DNA of 19,945 nucleotides, from the NCBI GenBank assembly GCA_035478255.1, contig DATIJV010000043.1, positions 1-19,945 on the forward strand. The letters run 5' to 3'. Position 1 is the stretch's first letter, and the number at the start of each line of letters is the position of its first letter. Source of the stretch: DATIJJ01 sp035478255 (lineage in GTDB: Bacteria > Pseudomonadota > Gammaproteobacteria > DSM-16500). A program made the translations under genes and the position numbers. Shown in pieces: positions 8,285-15,394 of the stretch. The notes below the pieces were generated by a model, which was given only the letters and a program-made list of their open reading frames with translations, was not told the DNA's origin and ran no database searches.

Positions 8285-8469
8285 TTAACCCGGATATTTC
8301 ATCATAAAGCATCAGAAAAAGCTTGAAGACCGTGTGATGACAAGGCGCGAATAAAAAATGTTTCAGGAGCATATTGAAATATGTGACTGAAATATTTTTT
8401 ATTCGCAACGCAGTCAGCATATGGTCTTCGAGCTTTTAATGATGCTTTATGATGAAATATCCGGGTTAA
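8285..8469. repeat. Near-perfect ~185-bp palindrome (MITE-like or REP-type element)
   Basis: The outer arms are perfectly complementary for 30 bp (8285-8314 with 8440-8469). After a 2-nt mismatch a second helix pairs 8317-8336 with 8418-8437, with G:U wobbles. A third short helix is at 8338-8341 with 8413-8416. An asymmetric bulge follows, then 8347-8366 pairs with 8387-8406. The tip is 8369-8375 with 8378-8384. No protein is plausible inside it. It fills most of the 246-bp gap between the cca stop and the Com1-like gene. Its size and symmetry fit a non-autonomous mobile element or a large hairpin repeat. I see no flanking target duplication. Confidence 0.8.
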
Positions 8470-8488
8470 ATTGTCACCACTGCGCACG

Positions 8489-9565
8489 TTATTTACGACG
8501 AATTTTTTCAATTTCCTGCTCCCTTGCGAGATCCAGTTGTTCAGCTATTTCTTTACCCTTAAATTCAGACGAAATTTTTTGCGTATCAACTGATTTGGCC
8601 GCGGCCAGATAACTTCTGAAAATTTCGGCTGCTTTATCATCCTGAGTAATAGCACGACAGGCTAGAAGAAATTTTTGAATGCGCTGCTCGCGGCGGAAAG
8701 CATCCATTTCGCGAAACAGTTTAACGATGGATAGTTGTTGATAAATATTTTTATAGTGATTGATATGTTTTGCCGCCAGTAATGCGAGATCGCGATAATC
8801 ACTCGGTACACGATAACGTTCACATAACTCTATAATTTCTTTTTCAGATAAATCGTGTAATAAAACCGCGAAATGAATTTGCGAGTCTTCAGTTAATTTG
8901 ACTGATCTTTGCAAGGCAGCGGTGTTTTTGTCAGAAATTTTTATGGCTGGAAATAAAATTTTCAAGGCCTCGCACTGACCAAGCACTTCAAAAAATCGTT
9001 CGGGATTTTTTTCCGCCAGTGCGCGTTCCCATTCTTTCCAGACTCTTTCTGCAACTAACGCATTCACTTCGCCGGAATGCACCATACGTTTCATTAATTC
9101 GATAGTTTCTTCTGCTACGGTAAAATCTCCAAATCGCGCAGCAAACCGCGCGACTCGTAAAATACGCACGGGATCTTCGACAAATGCATCCGAAACATGA
9201 CGCAATATTTTATTCTGAATATCTTCTTCGCCGTGAAAAGGATCAAATTTTTTGCCCGATGCGTTTTTTGCGATGGCATTAATCGTCAAATCACGGCGAA
9301 TTAAATCATCCGTCAACGTGACAGTGGGCGCGGCGTTAAATTCAAATCCGGTATAACCTCGTCCAATTTTTCGCTCAGTGCGCGCCAAAGCATATTCTTC
9401 ATGCGTTTCAGGATGCAAAAAAACCGGGAAATCTTTACCAACCTGACGAAACCCAAGACGCAGCATTTCCTCCGGCGTCGCGCCGACGACGACCCAATCT
9501 TTTTCTTTCACTTCGCGCTGCATGATTTCATCACGCACCGCGCCGCCCACTAAATATATTTCCAT
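8489..9565 (-). CDS. cca: CCA-adding tRNA nucleotidyltransferase with eroded HD domain
   Basis: Cca adds or repairs the CCA 3' end of tRNAs with CTP and ATP. The N-terminal class II nucleotidyltransferase is intact: 'IYLVGGAVRD' (3-12), the metal carboxylates E21 and D23 in 'VKEKDWVVVG' (E. coli has D21/D23), and the nucleotide-selecting 'RRDLTIN' (90-96). 'DPVRILRVARFAARF' (131-145) is the neck helix. The product has 358 residues against about 412 in E. coli. The C-terminal HD phosphohydrolase domain is shortened. 'LLHDLSEKE' (235-243) keeps the HD pair, but the glycine/lysine and downstream histidine cluster of the E. coli type are not visible. I therefore infer loss of phosphatase/phosphodiesterase function. 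It diverges from rsgA with a 37-bp gap and has no Shine-Dalgarno. Confidence 0.95.
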   Translation of the reverse strand: MEIYLVGGAVRDEIMQREVKEKDWVVVGATPEEMLRLGFRQVGKDFPVFLHPETHEEYALARTERKIGRGYTGFEFNAAPTVTLTDDLIRRDLTINAIAKNASGKKFDPFHGEEDIQNKILRHVSDAFVEDPVRILRVARFAARFGDFTVAEETIELMKRMVHSGEVNALVAERVWKEWERALAEKNPERFFEVLGQCEALKILFPAIKISDKNTAALQRSVKLTEDSQIHFAVLLHDLSEKEIIELCERYRVPSDYRDLALLAAKHINHYKNIYQQLSIVKLFREMDAFRREQRIQKFLLACRAITQDDKAAEIFRSYLAAAKSVDTQKISSEFKGKEIAEQLDLAREQEIEKIRRK

Positions 9566-9575
9566 AAGTTTTTCT

Positions 9576-9593
9576 ATGATACCATGGTATCAT
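9576..9593. promoter_or_regulatory. 18-bp perfect palindrome; shared divergent promoter of cca and rsgA
   Basis: ATGATACCATGGTATCAT reads the same on both strands and occupies half of the 37-bp gap between the two divergent start codons. Each strand contains TGGTATCAT, which fits an extended -10 (TGn plus TATnnT). The predicted start sites fall about 3-4 nt before each ATG. Neither gene has a Shine-Dalgarno. It could be one bidirectional promoter giving near-leaderless mRNAs, an operator for a dimeric regulator, or both. Confidence 0.5.
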
Positions 9594-9602
9594 CATTGCC
9601 TT

Positions 9603-10553
9603 ATGAAAAATAAAAAACAATTTCACCATAAATCTCTAAAATTAGACGGCCAGGAACGGAAAGGTTTGCTCGTCACCGCATTTGGTCTGCATGCTGAAGT
9701 AGAAGATGAGCAAGGCAATCTTGTTCGTTGCCATATCCGCAAAAATTCAGATCCTGTTATTACGGGTGACCAGGTTTACTGGCTGCCGGAAAAAGAAGCG
9801 GGCACAGGTGTGATCATTGGGCATTTGCCGCGAAAGTCTCTGTTATGCCGACCAGAAAACGCACATAAACTTAAATTGATTGCGGCCAATCTGGACGCCA
9901 TCATTATCGTCACCGCACCCCCGCCGGTTTTATCAGAAGACATGATTGATCGTTATCTCGTCGCTTCTGAAATATTAAAAATCCAGCCGGTTATCCTGTT
10001 AAACAAAATGGATTTGCTGGATCCCGAACATACAAAAGAAATGACAGAACGGTTGGGTATTTATCAAAAAATGGGGTATCGGGTGATTTATTCCAGCACT
10101 TACACGCGTGACGGACTTTCTGAGCTTGATGAATTTCTGCGAGAAAAAACTTGTGTTTTAGTTGGCGCATCGGGTGTGGGTAAATCTTCTATTATCGCTG
10201 CATTGACACTGGAACCTGTGCGTGTAGGTGAAGTGTCTGCAAAGGGCTTGGGCAAACATACAACGACAAATACGCATTTATATCATTTGCCGCATAACAG
10301 CAATTTGATTGATTCGCCAGGCGTGCGTGAATTTGGTTTGTGGCATATTGATAAAAATGAATTGCTGGCTGGATTTATTGAATTCAAATCTTTTTTTAAT
10401 GAATGTAAATTTCGAAATTGTCAGCATGAGATGGAACCCGGATGCGCGGTGCAAGAAGCACTTCGTAACAAAAAAATAGATGAAAGACGGTATGCGAGTT
10501 ATTTGAAAATCCTGGCGGGGTTGGGGCAAAAGAAGAAAGGGAAAAGCAAGTAG
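9603..10553 (+). CDS. rsgA: Ribosome small-subunit biogenesis GTPase RsgA
   Basis: RsgA (YjeQ) is a circularly permuted GTPase that checks and releases late 30S assembly intermediates. The 316-residue product has an N-terminal OB fold (about 20-75). The permuted G motifs come in the order G4 NKMD 134-137, G1 GASGVGKSS 188-196, G3 DSPG 237-240. The C-terminal zinc knuckle is C268-x4-C273-x-H275-x5-C281. Start chosen at 9603 because the family begins with a short basic tail. ATG 9576 is in frame but lies within the promoter palindrome, and anything further upstream overlaps cca. No Shine-Dalgarno is visible. Confidence 0.96.
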   Translation: MKNKKQFHHKSLKLDGQERKGLLVTAFGLHAEVEDEQGNLVRCHIRKNSDPVITGDQVYWLPEKEAGTGVIIGHLPRKSLLCRPENAHKLKLIAANLDAIIIVTAPPPVLSEDMIDRYLVASEILKIQPVILLNKMDLLDPEHTKEMTERLGIYQKMGYRVIYSSTYTRDGLSELDEFLREKTCVLVGASGVGKSSIIAALTLEPVRVGEVSAKGLGKHTTTNTHLYHLPHNSNLIDSPGVREFGLWHIDKNELLAGFIEFKSFFNECKFRNCQHEMEPGCAVQEALRNKKIDERRYASYLKILAGLGQKKKGKSK

Positions 10554-10600
10554 ATCAAGATAAAGATGGAGAAATTTATGAAAATCAATATACATTTCGA

Positions 10601-11065
10601 TCATTCTTCTTTGAGTAATTCTGAAAAAGGAGATTTTTTAGTTTTTTCTTCGATTAATTTATCAATTAATATTTCTTCTATCTTAGGATGTGCTTTCATG
10701 AACAGATCAACAATTTTTACCCAAAAATTAATAGAAAACTCATTAGTAATCCCACAAGCAGCCTCATATATTACATCAAATGGAATGCGGGTGTAATAAG
10801 CCACTCCTTCCATAGTGTATTCCCCCGTTGCTACAAGATTATTTATAAGAAATCTAATAATTTTACTATCCATTGTATAGTACTCCTCCATTAAAAAATT
10901 CTTTTTTTCACTTAATTGATTTTGAAATAATTCATAAAATATCTGATGTAATTTCCCCAATAAAAATAATTTTAATAATTTTCTTTCGTTTTTTGAAAAA
11001 ATTCTTGAAGTAGAAATCTTATTTTTATAAAAATTTTTACGCATCTCTCGATTACCTTTATTCAT
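10601..11065 (-). CDS. Hypothetical protein with XRE-like helix-turn-helix segment
   Basis: The 154-residue, very AT-rich, lysine-rich protein is of no family I can name. Residues about 82-130 ('GEYTMEGVAYYTRIPFDVIY', then 'ACGITNEFSINFWVKIVDLF') resemble an XRE-type HTH. A helix of the TMEGVAYYT type, a turn, a recognition helix, a G-x-N loop and a closing helix can be seen. I recall similar sequences among hypothetical proteins of Legionellales. The N-terminal 55 residues are basic and helical. The start is uncertain: ATG 11065 has no clear ribosome site, while ATG 11044 (147 residues) has AAAGGT 8 nt upstream. It stands alone, convergent with rsgA, with 113 bp to the MFS gene. That gap holds only AT-rich sequence and a direct repeat of aaatacg. 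DNA binding is inferred. Confidence 0.65.
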   Translation of the reverse strand: MNKGNREMRKNFYKNKISTSRIFSKNERKLLKLFLLGKLHQIFYELFQNQLSEKKNFLMEEYYTMDSKIIRFLINNLVATGEYTMEGVAYYTRIPFDVIYEAACGITNEFSINFWVKIVDLFMKAHPKIEEILIDKLIEEKTKKSPFSELLKEE

Positions 11066-11178
11066 ATTTAATTTACCAGATTATTTTATCTTATAAATTT
11101 TTTAATCTAATAAGCATTAAATACGATAAGTATAAAATACGGAGATACAGGAAAAAGCAAATGACTTATAAGAGCCAT

Positions 11179-12417
11179 TCAATAATTTTTTTTAAGAAAA
11201 AATGATATAAAAATAGCAACAATAAAAAAAACTGGCAAAATCATCAGTGCATGCTGATAGCTTTCCAACGAATAAGTTGCTGTGTTATTTATTATAACTG
11301 GAGGATGTTTATAATCCATTATCCAGCCAAATAAGGGTTGAAAAATAATATACCCGCTCATCGTAGTGAATGAAACAACACTAGCAGATGTTCCTGAAAG
11401 ATTAGAGTGATTTTGTTCCGCTGCAGCGGGATAACCTAAAATTTGTGTCCCAGAAAATAAGCCCAGCAAAAAAAAGATCACAATAAAACTATGATAAGAG
11501 GGATTTATAGGATAAATAATAAATATGGAAAAAATTATGCTTAAAACACCACCAATAATCATTGGAATTTTTCTTTGAGAAAAAAAATCAGAAATATATC
11601 CAACAAGTGGCGAGCTTATTATTGTACCAAAAAATATCATTGCAATAATATTAGATGCTTGCAAATGAGAAAAATGATAAATATTCTCTAAATACATATT
11701 TCCCCATAAAGCGCCTAACAATACTAATGGAAGGTTTAGCAAACATGTATATATTCCACAAAACCAATTATGTTTAAATAAATATACAGCACGCAATTTT
11801 TTCCAGTATTCTGTAATATCAAGCAAATACTTATCTCTGCCTTTATTCGGCGAATCTTGAACAAAAACAAAAATTAAAAATAAAATGAAGATCCCAAACC
11901 CTGCATCAATAAGCAACGCTTTTCTCCATCCCGCATAGCCTACTAAAAATGTCAAAGGTGTTTGCGCTATTATGCCGCCTAACATGCCTATTGTCACAAT
12001 AACTCCTGTTACCATTGCTATTCGTTTGGCGGGAAACCAATTTGCTGCAATTCTAAAACTACCTAAAAAACAAAAGGCACTCCCAATTCCTTCTAACAGT
12101 CTAAAAATTATCGCGAAACATATCGTATTTGAAAATGAAAATCCTGCAATACCAATAATACAAGTGGATAAAGTAATTAATATAACTCTTTTGGGAGAAA
12201 AATAATCAAGAATTAAACCCGCCGGCAATAAAAAACCGACAGTGGTATAAAAATAACATGAAGATAGCCATCCCAACTTTGTGGCATTTAACTGAAATGC
12301 CTCAATAATATAAGGATCAATCGCATTAAACATGTTAATTTGAACAAATTCATAAAGGAAGAATAAAGCTGATATTAAGCAAATGACCCAAGCTTTGAAA
12401 TTATAAAAAATTTTCAT
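11179..12417 (-). CDS. Major facilitator superfamily transporter
   Basis: The integral membrane protein of 412 residues has about 12 hydrophobic helices in two halves, joined by a charged loop near residues 190-215 (QDSPNKGRDKYLLDITEYWK). The loop between helices 2 and 3 carries an MFS motif-A variant, 'GLILDYFSPKRVI', mirrored in the second half by 'GYISDFFSQRKIP'. The substrate cannot be read from sequence. Start chosen at ATG 12417 with GGAG about 12 nt upstream; a TTG six codons earlier lacks a ribosome site. It follows the LuxR gene by 19 bp and is probably cotranscribed and regulated with it. Similar LuxR/MFS neighbours are frequent in Legionella-type genomes (recalled). No clear terminator follows. 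Confidence 0.9.
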   Translation of the reverse strand: MKIFYNFKAWVICLISALFFLYEFVQINMFNAIDPYIIEAFQLNATKLGWLSSCYFYTTVGFLLPAGLILDYFSPKRVILITLSTCIIGIAGFSFSNTICFAIIFRLLEGIGSAFCFLGSFRIAANWFPAKRIAMVTGVIVTIGMLGGIIAQTPLTFLVGYAGWRKALLIDAGFGIFILFLIFVFVQDSPNKGRDKYLLDITEYWKKLRAVYLFKHNWFCGIYTCLLNLPLVLLGALWGNMYLENIYHFSHLQASNIIAMIFFGTIISSPLVGYISDFFSQRKIPMIIGGVLSIIFSIFIIYPINPSYHSFIVIFFLLGLFSGTQILGYPAAAEQNHSNLSGTSASVVSFTTMSGYIIFQPLFGWIMDYKHPPVIINNTATYSLESYQHALMILPVFFIVAIFISFFLKKNY

Positions 12418-12436
12418 TTTTAGAGGTCTCTCCAAA

Positions 12437-13270
12437 TTATTTTCTTTCTTTATAAATTAAAACATCCTGGATATTAGAAGATAACAAGAAATCAATTAGC
12501 TTTTCTTTTGAAGTACAATTCATTTTTTCTTTTATCTGATTTAAATGAGATTCAACAGTCCTATAAGATATACTTAATAATTTACCGATTTGCTTTGCCG
12601 TTGCTCCATCTAGCATATATGCCGCACATTCCGCTTCTCTTTTTGTTAAATACACGTTAGTTTCGCAGTTTGGGATAAAAAATCTTTCTATAGTGGTTTC
12701 TTCAAAAAATTTCTGGCGTATCATTTCAGATAATATAATATTTTTGCATTCCCTATTTTTTATGATTTGTTTTTCTGGTAAATAAATTTTATTTTTTTCA
12801 GCCGCTGTCATTAAATAAGCAGCTTTATCTTGAAAAAATAAAATGAAGCGCTTAAGTAAATCAATATTTCTCACATAAAAATTATTAATTAAATAATTAT
12901 CACGTGTTGAAGCAAAAATATAAAGAGTAGTTGAATTTTTTTGTTTAGATACAAAACTCACGCCATTATCAATGTTAAAAAATTCTCTTCCATGCGTATA
13001 GATTAGATCGTCTGTTTTTAATTCCGACCAAAGAAAATAACCCTTAGGTAACAAATACTCAATATCAATTGTGCCTACTGATTTATAGAGAGAATTTTTA
13101 TAAAAATGCTCAATCCATGAAGCATTATTTGTTAGCAATTCTCTGGAGCCGTCATTATAAATTTTAATATAATTAAAATAAGTTATCCCAATAGTCTCTA
13201 AAATTTTACATATAACCTGGACGTCACTGCTAGAAGATAATGAGAAATGATTTTTTAACTCCAAGCTCAT
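12437..13270 (-). CDS. LuxR-type transcriptional regulator
   Basis: The 277-residue protein has a C-terminal LuxR/FixJ helix-turn-helix at about 208-265: 'LTKREAECAAYML', then 'ATAKQIGKLLSISYRTVESH' with the recognition helix SYRTVESHLNQIKEKM. The N-terminal ~150 residues lack a receiver aspartate signature and do not look like an acyl-homoserine-lactone domain. They appear as a PAS/GAF-like sensor (KIYNDGSRELLTNNASWIEH, then 'TTLYIFAST'). Such orphan LuxR proteins are abundant in Legionellales. AGAGGT precedes the ATG. It is flanked by the LOG gene (14 bp upstream) and the MFS gene (19 bp downstream), so it probably regulates the transporter. The signal is unknown. Confidence 0.85.
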   Translation of the reverse strand: MSLELKNHFSLSSSSDVQVICKILETIGITYFNYIKIYNDGSRELLTNNASWIEHFYKNSLYKSVGTIDIEYLLPKGYFLWSELKTDDLIYTHGREFFNIDNGVSFVSKQKNSTTLYIFASTRDNYLINNFYVRNIDLLKRFILFFQDKAAYLMTAAEKNKIYLPEKQIIKNRECKNIILSEMIRQKFFEETTIERFFIPNCETNVYLTKREAECAAYMLDGATAKQIGKLLSISYRTVESHLNQIKEKMNCTSKEKLIDFLLSSNIQDVLIYKERK

Positions 13271-13284
13271 TTATTTTGTGACCT

Positions 13285-13818
13285 CTATGCCATTAAAATA
13301 TCAAGAAGCTCTGGAATGTCATCGCTAACTTTTATTAGTGCGCGACACTCAGGATTGATAAAACTTTCATTGACAGAATGATCAATAAATTCAAGAAATT
13401 TGTCAAAATAATTTTCTATATTTAACAAAGCAAATGGTTTTTGATGGATGCCAATTTTTGCAGCATTCCATAATTCACACAGCTCTTCGAGCGTACCCAA
13501 GCCTCCTGGCAATGCCACAAAGCAATCAGCCGTCTCATACATCATTTTTTTTCTTTCCTGAACAGAAGACGTGATATGCAATTTTGATAGTGCTTTGTGG
13601 GCCTCCTGTTTATACAAAATTTCAGGAATAATGCCTGTTACAGTGCCTCCATTTTCCAGAACTGAATCAGCCAATATTCCCATTAGCCCGAGGCAACTTC
13701 CACCATATATCAAATGCAAATCTCTTTTTGCTAATTCACAGCCCAATGATTTAGCGGCCTGAATATAGGCTGGCTTCTTGCCGAAATTTGCTCCTACGTA
13801 TACACATACTGATTTCAT
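13285..13818 (-). CDS. LOG-family protein (TIGR00730; cytokinin riboside 5'-monophosphate phosphoribohydrolase-like)
   Basis: The 177-residue Rossmann-like protein has the LOG signature 'LPGGLGTLEE' (103-112) and the preceding 'ERKKMMYETAD' (88-98). The N-terminal 'GANFGKKPAYIQAA' and 'IYGGSCLGLMG' are also typical. Family members cleave N-glycosidic bonds of nucleoside 5'-monophosphates, and some produce cytokinins. In most bacteria the physiological substrate is AMP-like or unknown. As the first gene of a LOG-LuxR-MFS operon it could act on a nucleotide-derived compound handled by the transporter, but this is speculative. Confidence 0.9.
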   Translation of the reverse strand: MKSVCVYVGANFGKKPAYIQAAKSLGCELAKRDLHLIYGGSCLGLMGILADSVLENGGTVTGIIPEILYKQEAHKALSKLHITSSVQERKKMMYETADCFVALPGGLGTLEELCELWNAAKIGIHQKPFALLNIENYFDKFLEFIDHSVNESFINPECRALIKVSDDIPELLDILMA

Positions 13819-13861
13819 ATCACTTGCTCAAATGGGATATTTCACCATGAAAATGCTATCC

Positions 13862-13886
13862 TATGATAATCCGTATCAAATACGGA
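13862..13886 (+). promoter_or_regulatory. Promoter -10 with downstream palindromic operator
   Basis: TATGAT at 13862-13867 (TTTCAC at 13840-13845 gives a 16-bp spacer) is followed by tccgtat-caa-atacgga at 13870-13886, an inverted repeat with 7-bp arms. GGAG then precedes an ATG at 13898 that opens only an 8-codon frame. The arrangement looks like an autoregulated toxin-antitoxin-type promoter whose gene has decayed. Confidence 0.4.
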
Positions 13887-13945
13887 ATTGGAGAAACATG
13901 AAAGCAAAAAGAAGGCATGGCTAAAATTTTGAAACACCGATCGAA

Positions 13946-14305
13946 TCAATAATCTGACATCCCCATTACTTCATGAATAGCTTCATAGACTTGCTGCATA
14001 ATTTTTTCTTTACAGCGAAATAATGGACCGTCTATTAATCTCTTATTATCGATTGATCTTATTTGATCAACAAGGAAATCAGAATCCTGCTTCAGACCTG
14101 ATTGAGCTTTGATGCGAATACGTAAAGGCTCTGCTTTGTCAATTAACCTTGTGGTCAACGGAACAATTAATGTAGAAGGGTGCTGAATATCCAATAATGC
14201 CTGGTTTTGTACAATTAACACAGGCCGACACTTCCCAGGCTCAGTGCCGCGTGTAGGATTTAAATTTGCTAGCCATATCTCGCCCTGTTTAATCTTTTGG
14301 ATCAT
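13946..14305 (-). CDS. PemK/MazF-family endoribonuclease toxin
   Basis: The 119-residue toxin has the SH3-like barrel of sequence-specific mRNA interferases. 'KQGEIWLANLNPTRGTEPGK' (6-25) carries the conserved N-terminal strand and loop. 'RPVLIVQNQALL' is the next core strand, and 'STLIVPLTT' carries the conserved Thr region. 'DFLVDQIRSIDNKRLI' is the C-terminal core motif. It overlaps the 3' end of its antitoxin gene by 17 bp and has AGGA 6 nt upstream, a usual arrangement for a type II module on the minus strand. It is intact in all visible core motifs. Cleavage specificity cannot be predicted. Confidence 0.93.
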   Translation of the reverse strand: MIQKIKQGEIWLANLNPTRGTEPGKCRPVLIVQNQALLDIQHPSTLIVPLTTRLIDKAEPLRIRIKAQSGLKQDSDFLVDQIRSIDNKRLIDGPLFRCKEKIMQQVYEAIHEVMGMSDY

Positions 14306-14525
14306 GTTCTATCCTGTCAAACTCTTTGTTGACTCGCATGCTCTCATTTCTAACAAGAAGGCTGGCTTTTTTTAGACGCTCAATTTGTTCTTTTTTCTTG
14401 ATCGTCACATTCATATTTTCAATAGATAAACGAATATACTCGGCACGCGGCAAATGTATAGCATCGGCGTGCCGATCAAGATCACGCAGAAGTTTATCTG
14501 ATAAACGAACAGTAATAACGGTCAT
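14289..14525 (-). CDS. Ribbon-helix-helix antitoxin paired with the PemK-like toxin
   Basis: The 78-residue protein begins 'MTVITVRLSDKLLRDLDRHA', a ribbon-helix-helix start with the DNA-contacting strand ITVRLS and the first helix. The second helix follows (PRAEYIRLSIENM). The charged C-terminal tail (about 38-78) would wrap the toxin. GAGGTGA is an excellent ribosome site before the ATG. The gene order antitoxin-toxin and the 17-bp overlap support a type II module. It most likely represses its own promoter through the repeats at 14549-14569. Confidence 0.88.
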   Translation of the reverse strand: MTVITVRLSDKLLRDLDRHADAIHLPRAEYIRLSIENMNVTIKKKEQIERLKKASLLVRNESMRVNKEFDRIEHDPKD

Positions 14526-14548
14526 AAAGAATCACCTCAACTGTATTC

Positions 14549-14569
14549 TATATTGTAGTATATATTGTA
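14549..14569 (-). promoter_or_regulatory. Tandem operator repeats at the toxin-antitoxin promoter
   Basis: Two exact 9-bp direct repeats (TATATTGTA on plus; TACAATATA on minus) at 14549-14557 and 14561-14569 have a 12-bp period, close to one helical turn. On the minus strand they overlap -10-like hexamers (TATACT, TACAAT) 24-45 nt upstream of the antitoxin ATG. Tandem half-sites of this sort suit cooperative ribbon-helix-helix dimers. Confidence 0.55.
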
Positions 14570-14593
14570 TTTCAATAGATTTCAATGATGAAA

Positions 14594-15394
14594 TCATGAC
14601 TGAACCCGGAATACCGCATCCCGCACACACTGCATATTATGCTTTAGATGCTCTTTATTGAGCGTACCCAATATCACACTCCCAACCCCTTTTTCCGCAA
14701 AAATAAAATTCATCGCAGCCTGCACCGGATCATTCCCTGAAATTTTTTCAACATGCCCGCTCGCCAATGCTTTTTTTATCAAAATAGTTTTATTTTTTTT
14801 CTCAGCATATTGAATCACAGAACGTTCTTCCGCTTGCAAAGGATTAAATGTCACCATCACCACATCAGAATGATCAACCGCCAATTTACCGCCATCAATC
14901 GTTTTAGTTGACATCCCAAACGCGCGAATCAAGCCGCTTTTTTTCAATTCTCGCAAGGTTTCAAAAACGTTATCATCTTCAATTAATTTGACATCCTCTC
15001 CGTTTGAATGAATCAACACAATATCTAAATAATCTGTTTTTAAGCGTTTTAAACTACGCAGCACACTTTCACGAATTGCTTTCGCTGAAAAATCAAAATA
15101 CGATTCTCCATTCACAAAATCTTCCCCTGCTTTCGTGCAAAGCACCCAATCTTCTCTCGCGCCAATCCATAATTTTCCGAGCCGTTCTTCACTTATCCCA
15201 TAAGCAGGCGCTGTATCCAGCAAATTAATTCCCAATTCCTGCGCACAATAAAGCAACTCCTGAACTTCACGATCTGTTGGCAAAGAGAATGGTGCAGGAT
15301 ATTTTATACCTTGATTACGGCCAAACTTTACCGTGCCCAGGCCCACACGGCTAATTTGCAAATCTGAGTTTGCCAAAAAAAATTTTTCTATCAT
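14594..15394 (-). CDS. Aldo/keto reductase
   Basis: The 266-residue TIM-barrel NAD(P)H-dependent oxidoreductase has the full AKR tetrad: D60 and Y65 in 'NLLDTAPAYGISEERLG', K88 in 'CTKAGED' and H129 in 'YLDIVLIHSNG'. It is shorter than typical AKRs (300-330 residues), with reduced C-terminal loops. The ATG at 15394 overlaps the TGA of the upstream FAD oxidoreductase (ATGA), so the two are translationally coupled. An in-frame upstream ATG at 15439 lies inside the neighbour and is rejected. The substrate is unknown; pairing with a glycerol-3-phosphate dehydrogenase-like enzyme suggests small carbonyl or polyol metabolism. Confidence 0.9.
   Translation of the reverse strand: MIEKFFLANSDLQISRVGLGTVKFGRNQGIKYPAPFSLPTDREVQELLYCAQELGINLLDTAPAYGISEERLGKLWIGAREDWVLCTKAGEDFVNGESYFDFSAKAIRESVLRSLKRLKTDYLDIVLIHSNGEDVKLIEDDNVFETLRELKKSGLIRAFGMSTKTIDGGKLAVDHSDVVMVTFNPLQAEERSVIQYAEKKNKTILIKKALASGHVEKISGNDPVQAAMNFIFAEKGVGSVILGTLNKEHLKHNMQCVRDAVFRVQS

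Noticed and set aside
9522..9602. Longer rsgA reading frame starting inside cca
   Set aside because: It would overlap the conserved cca N-terminus and the shared promoter palindrome; RsgA proteins start with a short basic tail as from 9603.
12418..12435. TTG start for the MFS gene
   Set aside because: No ribosome site precedes it, whereas ATG 12417 has GGAG upstream and begins just before the first membrane helix.
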